Positions 21,148-33,300 of a stretch of 64,000 nucleotides of DNA are shown piece by piece. The DNA lies in NCBI RefSeq assembly GCF_000236905.1, contig NC_016524.1:248001-312000 (forward strand), in the 5' to 3' direction. The notes below the pieces were generated by a model. It made no database searches. It was not told the origin of the DNA and saw only the letters and a list, made by a program, of their open reading frames with translations. The position numbers were made by a program, and so were the translations under genes. Source of the DNA: Tetrapisispora phaffii CBS 4417 (Eukaryota > Ascomycota > Saccharomycetes > Saccharomycetales > Saccharomycetaceae). The stretch's first letter is position 1, and every line of letters starts with the position of its first letter.

Positions 21148-22185
21148 TCCCAATAAAAGCCACATTTATGTATATGTTTATAGATAGTTATAAGTACTGT
21201 TATATCATACACACGATAAGCAATATTTCGAAACTCTTATTCCGTGGAAAGAGCCAGAAGCACTGCCAACCATTCGTTGCAATGGGGACTGCACCATACT
21301 GGGAGACAGCCGTTGATCGGTGCTATACACAGACACAACAGCCGCCCTCGCGGCTGTGAAACGAAAACCAAGTCACCTCTCACGACACGCTCCCCGCTCA
21401 CGGCCTCTCTCCGAAAAGTTTTCTGTTTCAGTTGGAGCCCCGCCCGGACAATGCATCAGCGATTGAGAGGGGCCCTCGGGAGCAGTGCGAGAGGAGTGTT
21501 TGCAGCAGTGCACTAAGCTGGCAAAGTACCATGTTTGCGGGTGAACATTTTGTTATCGAGCTGTTAGTTGCTATTCTCGTTGTTGTTAACCGATGTTGCA
21601 AAGCCGCATGTGTAGATATATATATATCTACACATTTGCAGATGCGATACTGGTGATAGTAGTAGTGCTCCTAGTGGTGTAACGGTCGGTATTATATGCG
21701 GAAACAGACCTTAGTTTCCTTGTGGCTTCTATCTCGGTTGCAATTTCGTTCTAATGGAATATATAATTTCATTAGAGCAAAGGCTTGAATTTGGTCGTTT
21801 TAGAATGCTGCCTCAGTAGCAGTATCACCACCGGCGATATAAAAAGTTTTTACTGCTTGACCAGAATCGCCAGTGCAAGCAGCATCTTTCGAAAGCAATT
21901 CCGTAAGTTTCCTCTTCGTTGATAAACAATCAGGTTTCTTGATTAGCCAAAACTATGACGTATTTCTTTACTGGTAGTAAGTGATACGTTCCTGTTGCTA
22001 ATGTTGTTCTGAATTACTAATTCAATTTATTTCGAAATTTTCCTATTGATTGATTTCGTTGATAAAATTAATATATATATATATATATGTGTATGTGGTC
22101 GGCGTATTAAAATTCTGTTCTTGGTTTATTTTACTTTATTTGCTGTAAGGATAATCAACCATACACACAAATACTATACACACAC
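21148..22185. other. Long intergenic region PRO1 / truncated ATP5, with GC-rich island
   Basis: About 1 kb without a supported gene. Bases about 21240-21520 are unusually rich in G+C for this chromosome, include AGGGG/CCCCT stress-element-like strings near 21470, and have several open frames that start at TTG or overlap one another and look like no known protein. A perfect palindrome follows at 21608-21635. A TATAAAAAG box lies near 21838, followed by a GTAAGT near 21902 and TTACTAAT near 22014, which is weak evidence for a 5'UTR intron. An (AT)n tract lies near 22070-22088. Confidence 0.55.
21608..21635. repeat. 28-bp perfect palindrome
   Basis: The two 14-base halves (ATGTGTAGATATAT and its reverse complement) are exact. 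It could form a hairpin in RNA or a cruciform, or bind a dimeric protein. It lies next to the GC-rich island downstream of PRO1. A perfect inverted repeat this long is unusual even in AT-rich DNA. Confidence 0.8.
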
Positions 22186-22617
22186 ATGCTATCATCTTCT
22201 CGTTCATTATTACTAAATAGATCATTCGTTAGATTTCCTCTGTTACGGGGGATCTCAACCACCACTAGTCGATCTTATAATCCGACTGCAATCACAACAA
22301 GACAGTTCGGATTAGATGGGACTTACGCTACCGCTTTGTATAAATCTGCCATTAAGAAATCAACTACCGATAAGGTCGCTTTAGAGTTAACTCAGCTAGC
22401 TAAACTAATTCAAAATGATATTAGACTGTGTCAAAAATTGGACGATATACAGAATGTTAGTGATATAAATGACAGGATTAAATTACTAGAAAACTTGTTA
22501 AATAAAAACAACGTTGAAATGGACTATCCAATAAGGAAACTATTGAAAACTTTAGCGACAAACAAAAGTTTAACATTGATTCCAAAAATCTCAAATAAGT
22601 ACAATTTATTGTTATAA
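22186..22617 (+). CDS. ATP5: ATP5 (ATP synthase OSCP) copy, N-terminal domain only
   Basis: 143 residues. It has an Arg/Ser-rich mitochondrial presequence (about 1-37) followed by the OSCP start R-Q-F-G-L-D-G-T-Y-A-T-A-L-Y (about 39-52) and the helical N-terminal domain up to about residue 140, where the frame stops with TAA. S. cerevisiae Atp5 has 212 residues; this copy stops where the N-terminal helical domain ends and lacks the whole C-terminal domain that joins the peripheral stalk. No C-terminal OSCP pattern (K-G-T-V-T-S-A-like) was found in the three forward frames just downstream. The position after PRO1 and before SUR2 matches YDR298C. It may be a degenerating ohnolog, with a full ATP5 elsewhere, or a domain-sized protein that is still used; there are no frameshifts in the remaining part. 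Confidence 0.8.
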   Translation: MLSSSRSLLLNRSFVRFPLLRGISTTTSRSYNPTAITTRQFGLDGTYATALYKSAIKKSTTDKVALELTQLAKLIQNDIRLCQKLDDIQNVSDINDRIKLLENLLNKNNVEMDYPIRKLLKTLATNKSLTLIPKISNKYNLLL

Positions 22618-23084
22618 TTGAGCTTTGCCATCGACTTATTCATACATTTACATTAGACAAACTGCATTTTTCACATGATATTGTGTGGATTTCACACAAT
22701 TATCCCGATATCTACCGAATGTTTTTGCAATATTCGATTTTGACAACCAGACACAGTGAATAAATCCAAATTTACACAGCCATCCATACATATACATATA
22801 TAATAGATCTTATACATACATATGAACCACTAGTGTTTTAATAAGTTCATTACTAATTTGTTCAAAATTGACAGTTTATTTTTTTGCATTTAACATATAC
22901 ATAGTGACTATTTGAAGTGAAAATAAATAGAAAATAGACATAAATAATAAGATTTAAATTTAAAAAACATAGTTAAGATTCTATAAGACGAGTTTCATTT
23001 TTTTTTAACATAAGGTGTTTCTTTTCATAACATATCATAGAAGACATCAAATCAGTAATAAAAAAAAGCTAAGCACTTGGAAGA
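22618..23084. other. Convergent intergenic region ATP5 copy / SUR2
   Basis: 467 bases where the missing ATP5 C-terminal half would lie. No remnant was seen. A hairpin with a 7-base perfect stem (TTGTGTG/CACACAA, loop GATTT) is at 22681-22699. Confidence 0.5.
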
Positions 23085-24050
23085 CTAGTTCTTCTTTTGC
23101 TTTCTTTCTTTCAAAAACTCCTTGTATTTCTCTAAAGTAATTTGCTTTTGCTTTTCTTTGTAGGAATCAATACCTTTATAGTCGGTACTGAATAAAGTGT
23201 CCCAGAAAGTAAAGAACGGTTGACCATAGTTGTACTTGATACCCCAATTTTGGTGATGGATGTCATGATAGATGGTGTTGTTTGGGAAGATCATTGGGAA
23301 TGGGTCGAATGGCAACGTGAAACCACAGTGGTCGTCAACTGTCTTCAAAGTAGCAAAAGTAAACAAGATCACTTGTTCTTTGTGATTCAGTTGAGTAATC
23401 ATCATAGCAATACCAGTTCCCAAAGTATCCAATAGGAAACCTTCAGTTGGAGCGTTGTACAAAGCACCGTAAGCGTATGGAACATATAATCTGTGATGGA
23501 CAGAATGGTATCTCTTGTATAAAGTAGAGTTAACGTGCATCAATCTATGCAACCAGTATTGCCATGTGTCGATGATAACGAAGCCGGTGAAGATCTTAGC
23601 AAAAGGAAAAGCATACGAGTAACCGTAGTAGATAGCAACATCTGGTACCCAGAAAGGGAGAGCTTGTCTCCATTTCCACATGGAATTCATTTCAAAACCA
23701 GTAGTTTGAGCAGGTTCTAGTTGTAAGAAAGCGTAAGCTACAATAACTTGGATTAAGTGTTGGAATAGGACAGTGTATAGAACTTCAAACCTACCAACTT
23801 TATTTCTAGAGGTAATTTCTTCTGGGGGATGGATTCTATACTTTTCAGCTAAATTGTAGACATCTAAAATATGATAAAATCCAGAAACCGTCCAATAAGC
23901 AATAACTGGTAAAAACAAAGCTAATTGGCCATCGGTGGCAAAATCAAACCAGTTCTCTTTAGAAGTTAAGGTGACGGTTGGAGCAACCTTTGAGTGTAAA
24001 TACCCATATGGAGTTAACTGTGCTAATTTTTCAGAGACTGTACTATTCAT
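23085..24050 (-). CDS. SUR2: Sphinganine C4-hydroxylase SUR2
   Basis: 321 residues, somewhat shorter than the ~349 of S. cerevisiae SUR2 (YDR297W). ER membrane di-iron hydroxylase that converts dihydrosphingosine to phytosphingosine. The three His boxes of the fatty acid hydroxylase family are intact: H-R-L-M-H (168-172), H-S-V-H-H (183-187) and H-D-I-H-H (262-266). Membrane segments lie at about 34-60, 85-105 and 140-165. The C-terminus is Lys-rich and ends K-K-N, which may act as a dilysine-like ER signal. Codon use looks optimised, consistent with good expression. Confidence 0.95.
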   Translation of the reverse strand: MNSTVSEKLAQLTPYGYLHSKVAPTVTLTSKENWFDFATDGQLALFLPVIAYWTVSGFYHILDVYNLAEKYRIHPPEEITSRNKVGRFEVLYTVLFQHLIQVIVAYAFLQLEPAQTTGFEMNSMWKWRQALPFWVPDVAIYYGYSYAFPFAKIFTGFVIIDTWQYWLHRLMHVNSTLYKRYHSVHHRLYVPYAYGALYNAPTEGFLLDTLGTGIAMMITQLNHKEQVILFTFATLKTVDDHCGFTLPFDPFPMIFPNNTIYHDIHHQNWGIKYNYGQPFFTFWDTLFSTDYKGIDSYKEKQKQITLEKYKEFLKERKQKKN

Positions 24051-24345
24051 TGATATAAATTAACGATGCAATAGTGTTTTAGTACATCGAGAATCAACTA
24101 ATCCTAAGAACCAAAACAGACACATTAAACAAAGTCTAGCTAAAATTTAAAAACAAGATGCAAGAATAATACCAATCCAAAGAAAAATATGCCAAAACGT
24201 AACATTTATATATACATATAATTATTTGATAATGTAAATGGAAAGCTATATAGCATTATTAAGATTAATAAACATGAAGACCAAAGCAAAATTTACCGTG
24301 TAAGAAACATTTTTCACATTTGATCGAGCTTGAGACCTGCGTAAA

Positions 24346-24918
24346 CTAGTATCGTTTATTTCTTTCATATTGTAGAGCAAAATGTATGAACTCTGTAATG
24401 CATTTAGCGATTGCAATTATAATTACAATTACCAAGATAGCTGTATAGGAAACTAGAATCTTGTAACAGCTGAAAATTTTTTCGTATTCCAACTTTTGCT
24501 CTCTTATCTCTACTACTAACATTGCATTGTCAAAGAAGCATCGACCAGTAAAGAAAGCAGAGCGAAATTTCTTCACATTGAACAGAGATGACCATAAGAA
24601 GCTTGTTATTTTACTCAAGGACTTTTGTTTGACACTAGTCTGATACTGTTTCTTACTGAGCACTACTACTCGTGTATCCTGGTTGGTAGTCAATAATCAT
24701 TGTTCCTTTCTTTTTATTCTTCTGTTTCCTCTGTCCTATATCTGTCGTTTAACAATATTTTCCTTGTCAAGTTGTAATGTTTTGACAGTTAGGAAAGAGT
24801 AGGAAAGACTAGCAAAAACGAAAGCGAAAAGAGCTATTATATTATATGCCATGAAGTGAAGAACATGAATATCCTGAAAGAGAAAAAATGAAGGGATCAC
24901 GAAATGTAAAATCTGCAT
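24346..24918 (-). pseudogene. Possible broken membrane-protein gene (two open segments in one frame)
   Basis: Reading the minus strand, a 60-codon segment starts with ATG at 24918 and ends at TAG (24738-24736). The same frame meets a TGA near 24699-24697, then stays open to 24346 (about 115 codons). The downstream segment has no ATG at its beginning; its first in-frame ATG is at 24522. Both parts carry hydrophobic stretches, the last (about 24 residues rich in Ile/Val/Ala) being a convincing membrane segment. I recognise no family. It may be a gene broken by two stop codons or a chance frame. Confidence 0.25.
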
Positions 24919-25282
24919 TGCATACTCGTAATTACTTTTAGTTGTTATGTTGTTCTACTACTAGTTTTGTAAGAACAAAGCCTATAGTTTGTAGTTTTAT
25001 ATTTTAAAGTTTCGTATCTTTTTTCACTTCATTTCAATGCAAAGAAAATGGCAAGAAGAAAATCGAAATTCCAATGCATCATCATCATCATGAAGAGAGA
25101 CAAGCTGAACCCTCGTCCTTTGTTAGCAAAGGAAATTTTTTATTCGAAGCCTAACAATCAATGACATGCATCAATCAATATTTTTTATTTTATTTTACGA
25201 GAGATATATAACAAATGTGCATTGGTTTTATAGGTATTATATAACTCAGATTTCAATGAGCGTTTTTATTAAATTTTACAGT

Positions 25283-25610
25283 GACTTTAGTAATATTAGG
25301 TGATATTGGTAAGAATATCTCATGTCTGTCCAACTATATGAACAAACAACATACATGCTTTTTGATATTGTATTGTTTTTATTTACTCTTTGCTTCCGTG
25401 GATTAGTTGGTCAAGAGAGATATGTACACATTTCCACCATCTTTTGTCCTTTTCTAGGAAACAATTCATTATTCTTTGTTTGTTTAATCGTCCTGCTTAG
25501 TATAATGACAAAAAAACATAGCTCGTCTAACTGTCATGAGAACAGAAGCTGATTTGCTGCAAGCTATATTGACACAAATCCTTATTTTGGTAACAAAATT
25601 GTCAGTACTA
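25283..25610 (+). pseudogene. Possible eroded Rab/Ypt small-GTPase relic
   Basis: Short segments in different forward frames recall three Rab motifs in the right order. V-I-L-G-D-I-G-K followed by N-Y-M-N-K near 25290-25350 resembles the P-loop region (canonical G-D-x-x-V-G-K-T/S then Y-x-N-K). G-Q-E-R-Y at about 25408-25422 resembles switch II (D-T-A-G-Q-E-R). F-G-N-K-I near 25587-25601 resembles the G4 motif G-N-K-x-D. Spacing is roughly, not exactly, as in a Rab. Frames shift between them and stops intervene. Synteny does not predict a Rab here, so chance is possible. Confidence 0.25.
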
Positions 25611-26010
25611 TTCTGCGCTGTCGTCAGCTTCTTCCAGCTTGTACGATATACTTTACAACGTTGTAAATGCACTTGACATATATATAAATATAATAGCGAA
25701 TCTACTGCAGATATTGTAAAACGTGTGTTCTTACTTGAATGATGTTAAAGTTTTGGCAATGTATTCATTACCCGGATAAAATTAGTAGATTCAATAATGA
25801 TTTTGGAAAACTAACTCATCGCTGTTTGTAAACTTTGAGACTACTATACTATAACTATACAAGTTGTATTTTAGTTTAATGTAAGCTTACCATGACTGAA
25901 CTCGTTATAAAGAGTATATCTTCTACTAATATACATAGATATTTCTATATAGTCTATAGCAATTAATTATATTAGCTACGTACTGCGCGTAGAGTGACGG
26001 GAGTCTCGAG

Positions 26011-27261
26011 ATGGATCTTTTCAGTCAATTGTCATTGCAAGATCAAAACGTAGGAACCAACGATGAGGCTCTTCTTGATTTATCGAAATTGTCTCTAGTT
26101 GAGAAGACAGAGGATATCAGTGCCATGGATATAGATGCAATGAGTGTGAATGATATTGAAAGTACTAATACTTTGAAAAGTGTTTCATCAATACCTGTTG
26201 ATGAGATATTGTCGGTGAAGAGCTTTAATGGTGGTGAAAATATGGTGGTCTCCGATGAAGAAAATCAAAACAACAATGATAACACTAATTTCATAAAGAG
26301 CCTACTCTCACCCACAAGTTTAGGAATAGCAGCTGCTACTTCAATGAGTACTGGCGGTGAATATGTAAATAACGAGAACCCTGAGCAAATTTATACAATC
26401 GAAGAGCCAGTTGATGAGAAAAATGAAGCAACTACTAGCACATATCTGCAAGATTTGCAAACAGAATTACGTAAGAGGTCTGGGAAGGAACCAATAAATA
26501 TTATGATAAATTATCACAACTACTATAATGATGGATATACTGACAATACAAACAAAAACAATCAAAGAGTGTTGTCGATGCATGATCAATATTACAATAC
26601 TGTCCATTCTAATAATGTTAAACAACCCCAAAAGGATTTAGTACTCCGGCTACCGTCTCCTTGGTCAATTTATTCTCATCCAGTCTCCAGAGTAAGTTAT
26701 AACATAATGACAATTTTACAATTAATTATAAACTTTATTACTTATATGGCGTTGGCGTTGTTATTATTTTTAACTTTACACACGATTGGTAAAGATATAA
26801 AATCGATTTGGAATATAAAGAAAATCGAATTAGTGAAAGAATCATTTAGTTGCAGACATAATTTTACGATAAATAGATGCCAAGATAACAATAAAAGGCT
26901 TCCTGCATTATATGAAGAATGTGAAAAATGGTTTCATTGTATGAATAGAGATAATGATATGCTATTTTCCACTAGGACAACTTTAACCATGTCATTCCTA
27001 GGTGAAGCTATCAACGCCTTCATCGAACCTATAGGTTGGAAAGCTATTATGATAATAATATTATCCTTTTTAACCTGGACATTTGCTACTAATTTTTTAT
27101 TTGGTTTTGCAAGAGCAAAGTCTTATTACGGTTTAAATAAACAAAGTCAACAGCCAACCGGTGATAAACAAAGGGAACCGTTGGCAAACAACTCGCATTC
27201 TGATTCTCAAATGACTAAACATCCAAATGAAACTGCATTATCAAAAATTAGTTACAGTTGA
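26011..27261 (+). CDS. BRL1: Nuclear envelope protein BRL1
   Basis: 416 residues. A long, acidic, Ser/Asn-rich N-terminus (to about 210) precedes the Brl1/Brr6 domain: a membrane segment at about 230-256, a luminal loop with four Cys (281, 290, 304, 310), and a second membrane segment at about 343-365, then a polar tail. BRL1 and BRR6 are paralogous integral proteins of the nuclear envelope/ER that act in nuclear pore assembly and membrane lipid homeostasis; the Cys form disulfides in the lumen. The long N-terminus identifies BRL1 (YHR036W, about 471) rather than BRR6 (about 197). It sits directly upstream of PUT2 in the same direction, as in S. cerevisiae. Confidence 0.93.
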   Translation: MDLFSQLSLQDQNVGTNDEALLDLSKLSLVEKTEDISAMDIDAMSVNDIESTNTLKSVSSIPVDEILSVKSFNGGENMVVSDEENQNNNDNTNFIKSLLSPTSLGIAAATSMSTGGEYVNNENPEQIYTIEEPVDEKNEATTSTYLQDLQTELRKRSGKEPINIMINYHNYYNDGYTDNTNKNNQRVLSMHDQYYNTVHSNNVKQPQKDLVLRLPSPWSIYSHPVSRVSYNIMTILQLIINFITYMALALLLFLTLHTIGKDIKSIWNIKKIELVKESFSCRHNFTINRCQDNNKRLPALYEECEKWFHCMNRDNDMLFSTRTTLTMSFLGEAINAFIEPIGWKAIMIIILSFLTWTFATNFLFGFARAKSYYGLNKQSQQPTGDKQREPLANNSHSDSQMTKHPNETALSKISYS

Positions 27262-29425
<2,164 letters not shown>

Positions 29426-30338
29426 ACTCAGTTTTCTGAAGCACGAAACAAAATGTGTTAACATATTAGTACACATCTTCAACCTTTTTGTATGTTTCTT
29501 TCTGAAAAAGGAACTTCGACGAACAGACTAATATAATAGTTACTTATTTGAATACATGCACATTCGCACACGCACATACACACACACACATATATATAAT
29601 TCGAAAGTTTCTTAATAAATCAACTAATTAGTTACCTCGACAACTGCTTTTCTCTTTCAATTATCTAGCTCCTTATGAAGACATTCGTCTAATAGAATAA
29701 TATCTTATTCAGGACATCACAAGGATCCCTTTGAAATTCTTTAAGTTATTTATTCGTAATTAAATAATGGGTTGGTATCATCCATTTTACAAGTAGATAG
29801 TGTCTATGTTTCTATGTTGTACGGTGCGCCTGTGTCTCAAGAATTTTTCACTTTTTTCAAAATGCTTCGAGATCATGAAAAATATATGCAACTTCAAATA
29901 TTGAACTCTCTCTCCTTCATTAAAATTATAAACGATAACAGTAAAAATAATCGTAACGTAAGTTTAAATTATTCATATTAAGTAAGTAATAACTAAATTA
30001 CCTTAAATCGTTATCTAAATTATAGCACTGATAAATTGTTACCTTTACTTGTTGTTGCTATTAATTTTAAAAGAGTAGAGCTACCAGTATCCAGAGTTTT
30101 GATTTTGAATAGCTGTTTAGTTTGGCAGAGATTTTACTAAAAAAAATACTTTCATTTCATTCCATTCCTTACAATATAGAAGAACAATCATACTTGTTTT
30201 CTATATTTATGCTCAATTGAACAACATCTATTTAGGTTATTTTTTACACTCATTTACCTGCTGAAAAACTATACATTCAAATTCTATTGATATACAATTT
30301 TATCAGTGGTTGTGGAATCCTAACATCAAAGATAAATA
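29426..30338. promoter_or_regulatory. Long intergenic region PUT2 / SSD1
   Basis: 913 bases. A (CA)n/(TA)n microsatellite lies at about 29562-29597. RRF1 (YHR038W) and the YDR294C/YDR295C genes that might be expected here are missing and no relic was recognised. The right half should be the SSD1 promoter and a long 5'UTR. A 69-codon open frame at 29772 begins with TTG and has no supporting features. Confidence 0.45.
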
Positions 30339-33300
30339 ATGTCCAATGCTGGTTCTAATAATAAGAGCTATTACATTTCAGCTACAGGAAATAAAAATGG
30401 TCCAAAACAGATCCACGTAGCTCACAGAAGGAGTCAAAGTGAGTTGACTGATTTAATGATCGAGCAATTATCTTTAGAAGATGTCCAAAAACATAATCAA
30501 AGTCAAAATAATACCAATAACCATACTAATTACAGAGGTTCCCCAATCCACCACAATAAAAACAACAATCATTATAATAATAACTTCCATTCAAGAAATT
30601 ATTCTGAACATTCTAATAACAATAATCCCTTTTCTCCTCCAAAGATTAATATTCAAGATTCTGATGATAGAAATAGTTTGGGTTACATGCACAAGAAAAC
30701 AGGTTCTCAATCAAGTGCGTATGGCCATAATAGAAGGCAATCTTTGGTCATTGATGAAGCAAAAAAATATGCGGCAGAGGAACAAGCTAAGAGACATGGT
30801 AATGAAGACACTTTAAATATTCAAACTTCATCTAATTTATCCTTAGATCCTCCACCTAGTTTCAAATTTCCTCAATCTCCAGAAAAACATTTGGGTCAAC
30901 AAAGTTTCAAATTTCCACCTTCAATTAAAATAAATACAAAAAAAGAATCTCCAAAAAAGGATGAAGATAATTTTATTAAAACCCCAACCCATTCTCATCG
31001 TCGTTCAAGATCGAGAAACAATTTCAACGGCTATTCCAATAAGCAGAATAACCAATCACTATCTAATCAACATTCACCTTTCCGTAGTGTAAGTGGACAA
31101 TCAAAGGATAATAACTATAATTCATTTACTGCACTAGAACCTCCAGCACTATTCCAACCAGGTCACAATAATAATCGTCCATCCAACGGTTCTATCCAGA
31201 GCAATAATTCCCACGGAAGCGCTAATGTTAATGGTAATGGTAATGGTAATGGTAACGGTAATGGTAGTCAAAGAAAAGCACTTTATACTCCTTATCTTCC
31301 ACAATCAAATATTCCAGACTTAGTAAAGCAAGGCAGATTGGTTACTGGTGTACTAAGAGTCAATAAAAAAAATAGATCAGATGCTTGGGTTACTACAGAT
31401 GGTGTTTTAGATGCTGATATTTATATATGTGGTTCCAAAGACCGTAACAGAGCACTTGAAGGTGATTTGGTTGCAGTTGAATTATTGGCTGTGGATGATG
31501 TTTGGGAATCAAAGAGAGAAAAGGAAGAGAAGAAGAGAAGGAAAGATGCTAGTATCCAACATGACATCATTCCATTAGACAGTACTGATGATTACCATAA
31601 CGATGCTTCCATTAACATTTCAAACAAGTTACATGCATCGAATGAAGATTACCCAATATTATCACCAAATACCCCAAATTTAAAACGCTATGATTCAGAA
31701 AAACCAGGTGCTGGATCTGACTCTGAAACAATATCACCTAGCAGATCTTCTGTTAAAAGAAGAGGTTCTTTGAAACAACGCCCAACACAAAAAAAGAATG
31801 ATGATGTCGAAGTTGAAGGTCAATCATTATTATTAGTGGAAGAAGAAGAAATCAATGATGACTTTAGACCATTATATGCTGGTCATGTTGTTGCAGTTAT
31901 CGACCGTATCCCTGGTCAATTATTCAGTGGTACTTTAGCTCTATTAAGACCTTCTCAACAAACTCAACATGATAATAAACCACCTCATGTTCCTAAAATT
32001 GTTTGGTTTAAACCTACTGATAAAAAGGTGCCTTTAATTGCCATTCCAACTGAATTAGCACCTAAAAAGTTTGTCGAAAATGCTGAAAACTATAATGATA
32101 CATTATTTGTCGCAGCTTTAAAACGTTGGCCAATTACTTCTTTACACCCATTTGGTGTCATTATTACCGAACTTGGTGTTTTAAGTGATCCAAATATTGA
32201 GATTGAATCGATTTTGAAGGATAAAAATTTCTTATCGAATGAATATTTAGATGCTAATGATAAAACAAAGGAGAGATCGAACTTTAAGCCATTAGAAATA
32301 AAAAATGAAACATATGAAACAAGGAAAAATTTCTTCAATGAAAATATTGTTGCTATTTCAACTTTAGAAAGCATTACTGATTTTTCTTTCCACATAAACG
32401 AATCGATTAAAGGCAAACTTCAATTTGGTTGCCATATTGTTGATGCTACGGAGAGTATCGAACCAAACTCTTCACTTGATCGTAGGGCTAGAAAGAGATC
32501 TACAGGTGTCTTCTTACCTCAGAAATCAGTTAATTTATTACCAAAAGTGTTTAATGAATTCTTAACTTTTAAAGAGGATAAAGTTTCTTTAGCCATTTCG
32601 GTAGTATTTACATTAGATGCAGAAACATTTGAAACTGAATCTATATGGATTGGTGAAACAACAATTAAGCCATCTATGGTTATTTCTGAAGAATCCTTGA
32701 ACGATATAGTTGAACAAGGCTCCTCAAAGACTGTTGCTAAACTTCAACAAATTGCAAACCAGTTTTTGCGTGAGAGAATCGATTACGTTGACGCTGATGT
32801 TAGTGTTTCGCTTCCACTAATAAATAGTTTAGATGATGAAAAGGTTCTTGTTGATTTAAACATTTTTGAAAACCGTATATCTTCAAATATTATAGAAGAA
32901 ATCAAACGTCGTGTTAATTCAATTGTTGCAAAAGAGATTTACGACAAGTTAGGTGATAAAGCCTTTTTGCGTAGACAGGCAATTCCTAATGATACGAAAA
33001 TGGAATTCTTTAAAAAAAAAGTCAATCAATTAGGTTTCGAAATTGATACGTCATCTGCAAGTGGATTACTAAAGTATATATTGAGCATTAAAGATCCAAA
33101 TGCCAGAAGAGGTGTTGAAATTTTGTTATTCAAATTAATGTCAAGAGGAAAGTATTATGTTGCTGGAAAAGTTGATAAAGAACAGCATAAAAACTTTATT
33201 ACTAATATCCCACTATATACGCATTTTACATCTCCTCTGAGAAGATATGCTGATCACATTGTTCACAGACAATTGAAGTCACTATTACGTGGTAATGAAT

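Larger units (their letters stand above)
24051..26010. other. Long (2-kb) intergenic region SUR2 / BRL1 with probable gene relics
   Basis: No intact gene is supported here. MHR1 (YDR296W), next to SUR2 in S. cerevisiae, was not recognised. The region holds the SUR2 promoter (left), two same-frame membrane-protein-like fragments on the minus strand (24346-24918), a run of short segments resembling Rab GTPase motifs on the plus strand (about 25280-25610), and the BRL1 promoter (right). Both relics are listed separately. Confidence 0.5.

Noticed and set aside
21168..21656. Three overlapping plus-strand frames in the GC-rich island after PRO1
   Set aside because: They overlap each other in different frames, one begins in the AT-rich PRO1 3' region, and none has a recognisable domain. 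High G+C by itself lengthens open frames.
21902..22185. Possible 5'UTR intron before the ATP5 copy (GTAAGT near 21902, TTACTAAT near 22014)
   Set aside because: The 5' site is not the usual GTATGT, the branch site is imperfect, and no clear acceptor follows. Not enough to call.
29772..29981. 69-codon frame in the SSD1 upstream region
   Set aside because: It starts at TTG, has no recognisable features, and lies in the likely SSD1 promoter.
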